From Trachythela sp. YZ-2020 (lineage: Eukaryota > Cnidaria > Anthozoa > Malacalcyonacea > Clavulariidae): DNA of 64,000 nt. The position numbers and the translations under genes are program-made. Shown here in pieces: positions 23,527 through 34,125 of this stretch. The stretch's first letter is position 1. Every line of letters begins with the position of its first letter. The notes below the pieces were generated by a model. The model did no database searches. It saw only the letters and a list, made by a program, of their open reading frames with translations, and was not told where the DNA came from. The stretch is from the NCBI GenBank assembly GCA_016169945.1, contig JADLSH010000395.1, forward strand, positions 1,002,501-1,066,500, given 5' to 3'.

Positions 23527-23578
23527 AAATCTGCAGACATGCATGTTTCGCCGTTCAACGGCTCGTCAGTGCAGCTTG
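23527..23578 (-). ncRNA. Hammerhead-ribozyme motif, minus strand, complete core
   Basis: Read on the minus strand, the stem I 5' strand CTGCA (23574-23570) is followed by CTGACGAG. Stem II is a perfect GCCG/CGGC hairpin with loop TTGAA, followed by GAAA. Stem III is CAT/ATG with a GC loop, then the site GTC (23538-23536). The stem I 3' strand TGCAG (23535-23531) is perfectly complementary to the 5' strand. All invariant hammerhead core bases are present, and all three stems close. Cleavage is predicted after the C opposite 23536. No RT lies directly beside it, and the PLE array ends 2.2 kb to the left in the other orientation. It is probably a relic pseudo-LTR or a small retrozyme-like element. 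Confidence 0.8.
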
Positions 23579-23639
23579 TAACGCAGTCTAGATGCGAGTG
23601 ACTTCGTATTTATACACCATACTCTTGCCCTCATATATA

Positions 23640-24390
23640 TATAGTAATAAAATAAATGTGAGACAAACATGTGGTTTCACCATGTTGTACTCTTTTAATT
23701 ACATATAAATATTGTTTTAAATAAATAATATTTTCAATTGACAATTAAACTGTTTTACAGTAAAAGAAGAGAGTTGTACGGAGAAAAAATACCATGCGTA
23801 CATATGCCGTCCAAAAAAAATTTCTGATGATTGGATGTGTTCGAAAAAATATTCATGACTATACCAAAACTACCCACCCCCCCCCCCCCCCCCCCATCAA
23901 AAATCAAATGGTCTGGCCCTTACTGTGTTTGAGCTACAAACCATGTAATATGCATTAAGTCTTGGTTTAAACATTTATAGACCCCCTTTCCAGAATCTGA
24001 AATTTAAATTATTTTTCAGTATCCATCCAACTGGGTTACCCATTCCTGACCCATCTCACTGTTACAAGTAACAATAACAAAGTAAGGCACAACATTCATA
24101 GACACTAAATAAGTTGGTATCATGATACACTAAGATGCATATAAACCTTAAGCAAGCTTCTATGCACTTGTCTTGAATGTTGATTAAAGACATTATTCAG
24201 TCAGAATACAATTAATTCACTGTTTAGTATCCAACACCAAATTTGAGTGTCTTGCGGATATCAGGATACTGCAAATTTCAGACCTTGCTTTAAAAGGATG
24301 GTCTAATATATTTAGCCCAAGTTTTTTTTTGTGCCAAGGAATTAATGACACCATAGCCGACAAGTAGATCTGGAACCTAATGGTACACTG
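23640..24390. other. AT-rich stretch, no gene; C homopolymer at about 23875-23896
   Basis: No supported coding sequence is present. A C tract of about 20 bases is the only notable feature. Confidence 0.4.
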
Positions 24391-24615
24391 TAAATTCAAA
24401 GGAGTCATTTCAACCCCTTCAAAGTAGTAGTTTTTTTTACCCTAGAACTACCCTTTCAAAAGGGTCGTTTCCGTCCATTCGGAGGTTACTCTTCCAAAGG
24501 GTAGATTCTAACCTTTTCAAGGAGTCATTTAAACTCCTGAAAGGGCACAAGGTTACCCTTCCAAAGGGTCTTTTGACTCTCTGAAGAGCCATTTCTGCTC
24601 TCCCAAAGAATCATT
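24391..24615. repeat. Degenerate array of CCCTTT/AAAGGG short palindromic units
   Basis: About ten imperfect occurrences of a unit such as CCTTTCAAAAGGGT or CTTCCAAAGGGT appear, spaced 15-25 bp apart and alternating in orientation. The array runs up to the integrase fragment that begins near 24615. Confidence 0.5.
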
Positions 24616-25400
24616 TCGCATCCTATTTGATAATGGCCCTCCATTCAACGGGGAAGACTACCGCCATTACCTAGAGACCTTGGGAATAAAAGTGGAATTC
24701 TCAACACCTATGTGGCCCCAAGGAAATGCACCTGTCGAGCGTTTCATGCAGCCTTTAGGCAAAGCCCTAAAAACTGCGAAAATCGAAGGTCGCCCTTGGA
24801 GACAGGAATTACAACGATTCTTACTTCATTACCGCACTACCCCACACACTACAACTGGTGTACCACCTGCAGAGCTGTTGTTCAACAGAACAGTCAAAGG
24901 TAAATTACCGATATTGCAAAACAGAAGATCATTAATCGACATGGCGAAGCAAGTAAGAACGAAGAAAGAAGACAGAAGTACAACAAAGAGTACGCCGACA
25001 AACGACGCCATGCAAAGAAGAGTGAAATAAAGGTTGGAGACTGGGTATTGATACAACAAGAAAAACAAAACAAACTGACAGCTAACTTTAACAACAAACC
25101 TTCCACTGTAACATTTAAGAACAACAGTGAGATAACAGCAACTAGTAAGGACGGACATACTGTTAGACGAAATGTTTAACACTGTAATAAGATACCCAAA
25201 CCAAACAAATCAGACGATGGCAATATGTCAGATGACTCTGAAGACTACCCTACACCCTACACCATACAATGGAAACAACGACAATCACAATAACAACTTA
25301 CCTAATGACGACGGTCATGACAACAATTGGATGCCTGTGCAACGATCTGATCGAAGTCGAAAGAGACCAGAAAGATATGGACACAATATCCTTTCATGAA
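24606..25400 (+). pseudogene. Ty3/gypsy retrotransposon integrase C-terminal fragment
   Basis: From about 24606 the frame reads LFDNGPPFNGEDY, then GIKVEFSTPMWPQGNAPVER and later LHYRTTPHTTTGVPPAELLF. This is the second half of the DDE catalytic core of a Ty3/gypsy integrase: Asp in FDNGPPF and the Glu of the core in APVERF. A frameshift near 24990-25020 moves the frame to YADKRRHAKKSEIKVGDWVL, the usual C-terminal GDWVL segment. The tail ends in the STRPERYG-like form (RSRKRPERYG) near 25370. RT, RNase H and LTRs are not seen here, so this is a broken remnant. It resembles the K02A2.6-like gypsy group common in invertebrates, and could be the same family as the gag fragment at 61.8-62.6 kb. 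Confidence 0.85.
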
Positions 25401-25661
25401 CTTTATCAAATGTGACTTTTAATAGCACGATGTGATTTTGAACACATAGAAACACTGAGTAAAAATTTAAGTGATGTTATACTTTATGTAGTATTTAGAT
25501 AATGAACAGTGCCATATATAGGCATCACCATATATGGTATGGAGCATGTGCTTGGAGGACGGGTTTAGAGAGACTGTATTGGAAGCTAAAGCAACTTGTA
25601 TTTTGTAGACTCTATTTAATTAATAAAACATAAGAATATTACACTGACTTCAATTTTCATA

Positions 25662-25713
25662 GATATATAGAAGCTCGATCCAGGTACTACATTTTCAGAT
25701 CAGTGGCTACGCC
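25662..25713 (-). repeat. Dispersed repeat, inverse copy of 14036-14093
   Basis: The segment ending CAGTGGCTACGCCAC, with TATAGAAGCTCGATCC at its other end, is the reverse complement of the segment at 14036-14093 with few differences. Confidence 0.7.
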
Positions 25714-25792
25714 ACTTCTGACTTCCACACCTATGTGACGAATGAGTATTTACCGTCAAGACTAAAGAAGAGATAATTAAAGTCTTTAAAAT

Positions 25793-26670
25793 CTAAGCAT
25801 CTTTTGGATGCTCATCCTACGGCCTACATCTGCAAATTTCTATTGGTCAACTCACAGGCGGCCCAATTTCAGGGTGAATGATCAGGAGTTGCGGGTTTTT
25901 AACGGCTTTTTATAAACAAATTTTATACTCCACCAAAACTATTCTAAAAACATTCTTAAATTAGTGAAATAACTACACTTTAACAATAAAATATAGTTGA
26001 CATGATAGTATAATGCCTTTGCATTCTTTTAATTACGCCATGGGCTCATTTAGAGCGGTTTATGCAACCTTTTCTGTGGCCTATATGCAGACCTGCCAAC
26101 CCTTGGCTGAAGAAAATCTGGAGATTGAGAAAAAATTCGATAAAAATCTGGAGATTTGTTAAAAAATCGGGTGACACCCGATAAAGTCGGGTGAGTTGGC
26201 AGGTCTGTATATGTTGTGTCAAATTGTGTGTTGCTCGTTATATGTATATAGAAGGTAAAGGCTAATTACTCGCGGCCCGACCGTATCGCTTAAAACTCAA
26301 ATATCTCCGCTCAAACTTGTCGTACGGCAAAAAAAATTCGATCAGATCTTTTCACAAAGGTTTCTCTTTCTAACGAATATGGTTTGATCATAACTCGGGC
26401 AACGAATCTCTCAATTTCGGCTATGTTCATAATACTTCGAACTGTTCGGGCATGATCGTGGACGTGACGTAAACAACTGGTAACAATACCGTCTTACGCA
26501 GGGTGGGACAGCAGTCAAATTGACGAGTAGCGAGTATAAAATTTGTTTATAAAAAGCCGTTAAAAACCCGCAACTCCTGATCATTTACCCTGAAATTGGG
26601 CCGCCTGTGAGTTGACCAATAGAAATTTGCAGATGTAGGCCGTAGGATGAGCATCCAAAAGATGCTTAGA
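25793..26670. mobile_element. Inverted-repeat element (0.88 kb) with a nested MITE
   Basis: The arms at 25793-25933 and 26535-26670 are about 140 bp and nearly perfect inverse copies. Outer landmark CTAAGCATCTTTTGGATGCT, inner landmark AACGGCTTTTTATAAACAAA. The interior has no gene and carries the 120 bp element at 26088-26207. The outermost 38 bp also recur at 29598-29632, the far end of the next element. Confidence 0.75.
26088..26207. mobile_element. 120 bp MITE with 6 bp target duplication
   Basis: The termini CAGACCTGCCAAC and GTTGGCAGGTCTG are inverted repeats. The element is flanked by TATATG at 26082-26087 and 26208-26213. The interior has the repeated phrase AAAATCTGGAGATT. It lies inside the 25793-26670 element, so it is the younger insertion. 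Confidence 0.8.
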
Positions 26671-26940
26671 AAACGGATTCCGTTGCACCCCTCGTGGAAC
26701 TACATAATTTCCACATTAATAAATAGATAAAAACTTAGTTTATCAGAATCCGTTGCTCCCCAAGCGAAACAGGTGCACAATTGGGGAAAAAATTCCTCCA
26801 AAGTTTGCTATTTTCGCGCTTCGAAATATTCGAACCGCCATTGTTTTGGTAGCAAATACGCATGGGCATGTCAGCCAAACTCGTACTGCGCACGCGCACA
26901 AACACGCACATGCTTCGAAGTGGAAACACGCTTAGTTATC

Positions 26941-27075
26941 ATGGCTGAAAATATTTATAAAACTCGAATACCTCATGTTTTATGTATTTTGATGGCGTTA
27001 CGGAGCAACTTTGCAAAGTTACACGCCAAAGGCTTAAGAAATTTCTTGAGTGTAGGTCTAAATGGGCAAACTTAA
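26941..27075 (+). CDS. Possible first coding segment just inside the left inverted repeat
   Basis: ATG 26941 opens a 44-codon frame (MAENIYKTRIPHVLC... ending LNGQT). It sits at the inner edge of the left arm, upstream and on the same strand as the block at 27542. There is no domain. It is offered only as a possible 5' part of that gene. Confidence 0.2.
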   Translation: MAENIYKTRIPHVLCILMALRSNFAKLHAKGLRNFLSVGLNGQT

Positions 27076-27341
27076 ATGTCAACAAGCTGAAATAGCTAAT
27101 AAATCGTACGAGAACATCGATAACCCTGACAGCATTAACTAATAGAATGGTACCATCATATGAAATGCTGGAAGAGATTTTGTGATAAAGAGAAGATCCG
27201 TAGTCCGTAGATAACAGAGAAAAGAAGAAAAAGGAGAAGGAACTAGCCCTAAAACTGTAACTTCTACCGAAGGAGCCAATAGAACCAAGGCGAAAAATTA
27301 CACGTCAATCAGTCGCAGAAGCTAATAAGACCCTGCCTAAA

Positions 27342-27412
27342 AGAAACGAGCATGTACTCCCAGAGATATGTATTATTTTGGTTTAGCATGTACTCCCAGA
27401 GATATGTATTAT
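27342..27412 (+). repeat. Short direct duplication (about 27 bp unit, two copies)
   Basis: GCATGTACTCCCAGAGATAT is present twice, about 37 bp apart. Confidence 0.7.
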
Positions 27413-27541
27413 AGGGTTTGGTTTTAAAATATCTTGAATTGTGATCAATTAATTTATTTAGGGTAAACTAGTTTCTAATGCTACAAACATCCAACCTTGT
27501 TATTAGCAGATATTTAGTTTAATAATTTTGTTTCACCCCAG

Positions 27542-28183
27542 GTAACTAAGAATAGAAGAAGAACCCCACTCATGTTGGCAGAAACAATTGATGCTGGTCT
27601 TCTACGTACAGCTGCCGAGAGAAAGAATGATGAACGGATACTCGTGCAAATCCGGGGGAAAGACTGTGTAGCACTGGAAGTTTGCTATTACAAAGTTTGC
27701 TACTGCAATTATACAAAATTTCTCACCAGAGAGATGAAGAAGCAATCGGAGACTGAAAGATCTACATCAGTGTACGAGAAGTCTTATGATGTCTTCTGTA
27801 AGAAAGTAATCGAGACGGAGTTCATTGGAAATAAGCAAATAAAGTATGTGAAAGATTTGCTGGAGAAATTTGTTATCATTGCTAAGGACACCGAGAATGT
27901 GGATGCATCTAAATATAGAGCTTTTAAACTCAAGTAACGACTGATGAAAAGTTATCCCCAACTTGTGTTCTGTGTACCGAAAATGAGAAATGTTAGTGAG
28001 ATTGTGTATGTGGAAAATTTGGATTCTTCTGAATTGGTCGAGGAACATATGTCAAATAAGTCTGAAAACAACCATGAAGACTTTGATGAAGAGAGCTGTA
28101 CCATTGATGATGATGATCTGAATTCCAACACAGAAACTGAGGGAAATTCTAAATCGTTCCTTGTTATTCTAGATAGTGGTTAA
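27542..28183 (+). pseudogene. Exon-like block of a repeated cnidarian gene family, with one in-frame stop
   Basis: A good acceptor (TTTTGTTTCACCCCAG) precedes 27542. The frame then reads VTKNRRRTPL, and on through RKNDERILVQIRGKDCVALE and CYYKVCYCNYTKFLT. I recognise this layout (a D-x-V-A-x-E block followed by Y-x-K-x-C-Y-x-N-Y-T) from unnamed, multi-copy zinc-finger-containing genes of cnidarians. A TAA at 27935-27937 interrupts the frame, which then stays open to 28183. The second part contains PQLVFCVPKMRNVSEIVYVE and an acidic tail (ESCTIDDDDLNSN). Function is unknown. It lies between the inverted repeats of the 26.6-29.6 kb element. Confidence 0.5.
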
Positions 28184-29324
28184 AAATTATACCAACTTAT
28201 GTCACAATATAATATATGTCATAGTTCAAATACGAGAAGTAGAACTTTACCAGACAAAAGCCAGGACAGCTTATATATTGTAGAATACATGCAATCTCGT
28301 TTTGAGCGTAGGCCCTTGGCCAGGATCCAATAAGTGGGATTTTATTGCACTGATGAAAATCTGGGCTCAAGGATGAAAACATTTCTTTCAATTATAGATA
28401 GTTATGATAAAATTATGGATTTTATATTTCCTCCCAATTTATCTTTTATGATGAATTTCGAGTTGGTGTCTCGGACATGTTTCTTTCACAGTTAAAGGTC
28501 CTTCTCTGGTGCAGTCCGGCTTCGTCGTTGGAATAGATGGTTGGAACTAATAGAAAAGTTAGTCCAAATCCAAGATTGGTATCCATAGAATATACTTAAG
28601 CGATGGATGGAACGCACAATTTAAGAAGCGCCAAACATAACTTAAGCTTGCATAGTTATTCAATAATACATTAAAGATTCAATCAGAGGTTTTCCTAGGA
28701 GTTTATATAAATATCCCTTAAACCCCGGGACAAATTGGGAAACATTGTTGTGCAAAGATATTTGTCATATTATTTGTCTTACCAATGTCTCGTTATGTCA
28801 TATTGTCCTACCAGCATCGGCAAACAGAGAAAGAGTGTTTCATCAAATATTTCTGAATTTGGTAGCAAATATTTTTGCTTTCCGGGAAGCAAATTTTGTT
28901 TCTGCAATAAAAGCCAATGTTTCCAGATGTTGGGAGACAGGCTGACAGGGAAACATTTGAGCAAACATTGAAAATCACAAATATTTCCGCGACAATGTTT
29001 CTTACGTTTGGCCAAGGCTTTAGTTTAGCGAAATATTTAATTTGTTCCTTGATCGTGTGAATTGTATGTATATTTATATATTCTCCGCCCTGTTTGATAC
29101 AGGTGGGTTTTTTACCTCACACAAATTTGTATTGAATTAGGATGTTAATAAGTAGAATTAAACGTTAAAACGGTATTTTGAAACAATAGCCAATGAATTG
29201 AAGTGATTTAGCAAATGAGCAAGCAAAATGTACAATGTGTTTTAAACAATATTTAATGTGTGTGTATTTATTCGATAATATTACAAGTTTTGATCTCTAT
29301 TCCGTGATTTTATTTTGTTGTTTT
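28184..29324. other. Interior of the inverted-repeat element, no further gene seen
   Basis: The frames at 28735-28971 and their opposite-strand shadow have no recognised motif. The sequence is AT-rich with several stop codons in each frame. Confidence 0.35.
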
Positions 29325-29751
29325 TACGGGGAAGTCGGGGAAAACCCAAAGGGAAAATCCATTTTTCCTGCCTGCGTGTGCGCAGTGCGAGTTTGGCTGA
29401 CATACGCATGCGTATTTGCTGCCAAAACAATGGCGGTTCGAATATTTCGAAGCGCGAAAATAGCAAACTTTGGAGGGATTTTTTTCCCAATTGTGCACCT
29501 GTTTCGCTTGGGGAGCAACGGATTCTGATAAAGTAAGTTTTTATCTATTAATTGATGTGAAAATTACGTAGTTCCACGAGGGGTGCAACGGAATTGCATC
29601 TTTTGGATGCTCGTTCTACGGCCTAATGGTGATAATTTAATTGATCATTTTGCTTCGCGTTGGGGTCCAAACTTTTCACGGTTATTTATTATGAATTTAT
29701 AGGATTGGTCTAGGGCCATTCATATTATACATTTCCTATCTTTTGCTACAA

Positions 29752-29825
29752 GTCGTTGTTGATGTTTTTAGTGTTGATGTTTTTAGTGTTGATGTTTTCA
29801 GTGTTGATGTTTTTAGTGTTGATAA
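29752..29825 (+). repeat. 15 bp minisatellite, about five copies
   Basis: Unit GTTGATGTTTTTAGT is repeated with one T/C variant. As the unit is a multiple of three it stays open in frame (repeated VDVFS), but there is no sign that it is coding. Confidence 0.85.
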
Positions 29826-30139
29826 GTCAGTCAATAAACGAGAGCTTATACCACATGCAACTGGCTGTGTAACTGAAAAAAAAGATACTGCCCTTGAGGG
29901 TGGGGGTTGTATTTGCATAGCATGGCTAGTTGTCAATATCTAGCTTCACAATTGAGACAAAGTATATAATCTAGCTTGCTTTCTGCAGGACATTTGATGT
30001 TTGGCAAGTGCTATTTACTGCGGGACATTTAATGTTGTGCAAGTACTCTGACCTCATACTTCATATTCTATGTTGGATGTGTAATCGTATTCTAGTTGAG
30101 TAGTTGTGTTTTACATCAATATCTACATTTTTTCCATAG

Positions 30140-30310
30140 CCCTCGTCAACAATGGAGAGTATGGTCCGGGACGAAATGGTCCAGTTTTGTGTACTGTGCA
30201 CTGGGTACCCGGAGGATGTAGACCAGTTAATGATTATTGGGGAGAACCAAGTGTTTGTTGAATGCCCTGGTACTGATGTGATCAACGCTGTTCGAGTCAA
30301 CTGGTACCTT
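30140..30310 (+). CDS. Possible terminal-type exon, family uncertain
   Basis: The acceptor-like tract ATTTTTTCCATAG precedes 30140. The frame contains FCVLCTGYPEDVDQLMIIG followed by VFVECPGTDVINAVRV. It resembles the last exon of some repeated fish and cnidarian genes, but the resemblance is from memory only. No partner exon was identified nearby. Confidence 0.25.
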
Positions 30311-30990
30311 TTTTTTACTCCATTTTTGGAGTAAAATTAACTCCTTGAAATTAACATTGTATACAATCATATAGCCATCAAGATACATGTATTTTAAAAT
30401 ATGGGGTAAATGGGTATTGACATACGTATAAATCAGGTCTTCATCATTGAGACTACCATCAACTTGCAAAGTACAATATAACTCATTAGTTTATGTTTAT
30501 GCAAGAATGTGATTTTTTAGTTTCGACATTACTATTGGTTGTTTGGATGTGATAAAATCACATTCTAGCAGAAACCTGGACAATAATATAGATACTGAGT
30601 TATAATGTACTTTCATGGAGTTTCCAAACCATATAATTATGATGAGTTCTATTAGTTGCGATGGCAATTACTGGTCATGCAATCAAATGCTAGCAAACCT
30701 GCATCGAGTTTACGGCAATAGATTAAGTTTTGTAAGTTTTGAATAACACAAATAATTTAAAATTTGCATTGCATAGCATGCATGCATGCTAGTTTGCCAT
30801 TGTTAGTTTTGCCACTGTTAACTTGCATGTATATATATATGTGTAAATTAAGATTAATGTCAAACTTATAAATATATTTTTGTTAACTTTTAAATTGTTG
30901 TGTAACTCACTATTATATTTTATCTTCACCAATTTTAGTTCCCATTAACAAGGGTCAATTTAGCTTTATTTGAAGTTATTATTATTATTA
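30311..30990. other. AT-rich stretch with no gene
   Basis: Only short ATT and TA-type simple runs (about 30976-31000) are notable. Confidence 0.4.
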
Positions 30991-31009
30991 TTATTATATA
31001 TTACGAACG

Positions 31010-31372
31010 AAAATAACCTCAACGAAAGCTAAATTGGCCCTTTGATGGGGCCAAAGCTGGGACTGTTTGGCCCCATCAAGAGGGCTGTAAATTTGGCCCC
31101 CGTTTGGGGTCAAAACAGCCCCACTAAAAGGGGCCGTTTTAGGGTCAAAATTTTGGCCCCATTTTTTGGGCCAAAACAGCCCCACTAAAATTGGCGCTTT
31201 TAATGGGGCTGTTTTGGCCCTTTTAATGGGGCTGTTTTGGCCCCATCAAGGGCTGTAAATTTGGCTCCCCATTTTGGGACCAAAACAGCCCCACTAAAAG
31301 GAGTCGTCTCAGGGTCAAAATTTTGGCCCAATTTTTGGGGCCAAAATGGCCCCGAAAAAATTACTGTGTGTA
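31010..31372. repeat. GGCCCC-rich repeat with both direct and inverted copies
   Basis: A block containing TTGGCCCCATCAAG, GGGCTGTAAATTTGGC and CAAAACAGCCCCACTAAAAG occurs twice in direct orientation, starting near 31066 and near 31238. Between them the motif AATGGGGCTGTTTTGGCCC occurs twice, and is the reverse complement of the AAAACAGCCCC phrase. The whole can fold on itself. The ends (GAAAGCTAAATTGGCCC near 31026) suggest a small element. Confidence 0.65.
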
Positions 31373-32320
31373 ATAAATTTTTCTATTCAAGCCTGCTGGT
31401 GTCTTTTTCTTCCTTGGTAATTCAGGTTCCGAAAACGTCTGCTACCTAGCGTATATATAGGATATCTTCTTCAGTGTAACGTCTTTAAGGTTGTGAAAAT
31501 CTTAATATGTTAAATTTGTGTGTATTCTAAGATGTATGTATGACGACTGGTTCATGGGGCGGTGGGGGACGGGGCTAAGGCCGGCAAGTCCTCCTTCTCC
31601 GCAGTCCCTTCGATCTAAAAGTCTCTAAGTTACTGGGTTATAACCGTGAGACTAACACGCGAATGTGTGTTTTTAGGTTACTTACATCGAAAACATGTAA
31701 TTATTGTAATACAGTGCTCATGTTGTTCATGCGCGCCAAAGTTATCCGGACAATCTCATGCAAACACATACGGAGTTCGTCTTGGCGAGGAAATGTTTCA
31801 AGGGTAGTAGCAGCAGCAGTAGTAGTAGTAGTAGTAGTAGTAGTAGTTGTAGTAGTAGTAGTAGTAGTAGTTGTAGTAGTAGTAAATCATAAACCTGTGG
31901 CCATCAGGGTGCCCATGCTGGGTGGTATCGTTGCGTACGCTCATTATATAAGAGATACGTTTATATACGTTTTTCCTGAACAGTAGAACACACATTATAA
32001 GTAGAACAGTGAAATGCGCTCTATTTGTGTGTTGTAGAGTAAATTGCATATTTGGTTCATAACTGGGAAGGAATCCAGCTAACCTTCATTAACTTGCCAT
32101 TTGAAAGACAATTTCAATCGGCATCGCCATTCACTTAGCACACTTGAGACAGTTAAAATTTATCACACATGATTTGATAAAGTTCGGGGAAATGCATCTG
32201 AAACTCACGACATTTCGTAGCATTACGTAAATCGCTTCTTACAGGTACAGAAAGCGTCTGAATTTCACTTAACACAACTCAAAAACATAAGATTGACCAA
32301 AAACAGCAGAAAACCTCCAA
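31373..32320. other. No gene recognised; (GTA)n microsatellite at 31806-31885
   Basis: The trinucleotide run produces an artefactual poly-valine frame on the plus strand and poly-tyrosine on the minus strand. The rest holds no supported gene. Confidence 0.5.
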
Positions 32321-32335
32321 CTCTCCATATAAAGC

Positions 32336-32521
32336 CAGCCTCGTGCCCAGACGCTAAAGAGGAAACGAGAAAAATCGCGGTAAGCTACTTTATAGAATGG
32401 CTATATAGGACGAGCGCGCGAGCGCGCTTGGGGACGACGCGATCTCTTAGCCACTGATCTCTATGTAGTAGCTTAGCGCGACTTTTTATTTTTTCCTCTA
32501 AAGCGCCTGGGTAGGAGGTTG
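32336..32521. mobile_element. 186 bp MITE with 9 bp target duplication
   Basis: The termini CAGCCTCGTGCCCAG and CTGGGTAGGAGGTTG are imperfect inverted repeats continuing inwards for about 50 bp (AGAGGAAA... AAGCTACT on both sides). ATATAAAGC occurs at 32327-32335 and 32522-32530. The centre contains the near-palindrome GAGCGCGCGAGCGCGCTT. An 8-9 bp duplication suits hAT or MULE-type MITEs. Confidence 0.75.
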
Positions 32522-32530
32522 ATATAAAGC

Positions 32531-34120
32531 ATACAAGTGATCACAACAGTCTCGTGCAATTTTCTCTTTGATTATTTTGCCTACTGCATTATGCTTGAAG
32601 ACAACAATGTAGCGCAATAAAAAAAATTTAGAATGGCCCGCTACGTAAATTAAGATTCTGCCTTGCTCGCCAGCATAGGCCGCACTTGCTGCGGCAGCAA
32701 TAAATGACAAAAGAATGGGTACGCATATATAATTTGCACCTAAGAATATTTCTAACAGCTCTTCTGGCTGACCCAACTTGTTTGACTGAAGGATGAAAGG
32801 ATCATAGTAATATGGTCGAATTAAACTCTATAAACAAATGACGTTTCGCCCACGTCGGTCTTATATTTTAGGAAATGGATGTTATTAGATGGCCTTGTAA
32901 GTCGGCCACTACTTGATAATCTGCTTCGGAAGTGCTCACTTGAAAAGTATGGTCAGTTGCTTTAATGCATTTAAAAGTCATGAATGCAGCATCACGTAAA
33001 TAGGGTTCCTTCGACAGTGGAAGCACTTTTATTATCATGCTTGTTTTACTGACGGTTCGTGGAGGAAAATTTTAGACACATCCCATCATTTTATTGTTAC
33101 TCTGCGAGGGTATACAGTAAGTTTTAAAAAACGAGCAACGTTTAATACGTAAATATAATGTTTTGTTTATTGAGCACAATTACTTAATTAATATGCACTA
33201 TACTACATATAAAATTCTCACCGCAATAGATTGATTCATCGTTCCCAATAAACACTTGTGCACAGGCTCGTAACGGTAGCAAGAAGAAAATCCCACATAT
33301 TATTGCACGTTCAGATGAAACGATTGAACAAACCATGATTAAATGATATGCCATATTGTCTATGCTTCGATCACATAAACTACAACAGGAAGACTAGCTT
33401 CACTTGAATATCTACTACAGCTGTATATTACTACTCACCACATTTACAGCAATGGCAATTGACTTTTAAAAACGGGATTCCTGAGTGAAGAATACCACAT
33501 CCTCAGCGGTTCAATAATAGTGTTTTCCAGTTGTATTTCTCAGGAAAACCACCTCCAAATATAGTCTTAATTTCTTTAAAATTTTAATTATGTCTTTCAT
33601 GTAACCTTCACGCCAGTTACTGCCAAAACACTTTTTAATGAAAAACGGTTTGTAGATAGAAGAGACAGACGGACAAACCAATTATTGCAGAAACAATAGC
33701 TTCGTACTATCGAGCCCCACCCCAATAATTTTGAAAGACTGTAAAGATCTTGTACCAAATAACACAAATCACACACATTTAACCTAATTGTCATATTAAA
33801 TAATGACTATTTGATAAAACTTAAGCTAAAAAGGTAAGCAATATACCAAACAATATAATAATATATGTTTCTGTACTGTACATGTCACAACATACGCATT
33901 TCATACATTCTTTTTTACTTTTTTTGTTCTGTGTAGGATTCCTTACAGGCAAGTCTATTGATAAAAAGGAAGATTACACGGCCATTTAACAATTCAGAAT
34001 TAATAGTTATAACTGTACTTGATTATTTGAGTATCCTAGAAAACGAATCCAATGTCAGTGAAATGACACAACTCGGGATATTTTATTCACCCAACGATCA
34101 AGTACTTTGTCCAAGTTCAT
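32531..34120. other. AT-rich stretch; one weak minus-strand frame
   Basis: The frame at 32498-32776 (minus) includes a hydrophobic stretch and runs into the MITE. It has no recognised domain and is not called as a gene. No other supported coding sequence is seen up to the hAT transposase remnant. Confidence 0.4.
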
Positions 34121-34125
34121 CGATT

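Larger units (their letters stand above)
26632..29632. mobile_element. About 3.0 kb element bounded by ~300 bp inverted repeats, carrying an exon-like coding block
   Basis: The arm at about 26632-26945 recurs inverted at about 29325-29632. Landmarks are GTTGCACCCCTCGTGGAAC, the block GAATCCGTTGCTCCCCAAGC, and CGCGCTTCGAAATATTCGAA. The arms contain the mirrored short open frames at 26735-26929 and 29310-29536, which are shadows of the repeat. Between the arms lie a short open frame from ATG 26941, the coding block 27542-28183 and AT-rich DNA. Whether the arms and the coding block moved together is inference. Confidence 0.6.

Noticed and set aside
26735..26929. Overlapping open frames repeated at 29281-29536
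   Set aside because: They are mirror images caused by the inverted-repeat arms and have no motif.
31663..31986. Open frame with a long poly-valine stretch
   Set aside because: It is produced by the (GTA)n microsatellite. The opposite strand gives poly-tyrosine. There is no other coding evidence.
32498..32776. Minus-strand frame with a hydrophobic segment
   Set aside because: It runs into a MITE at its C-terminus and has no recognised domain or firm splice sites.
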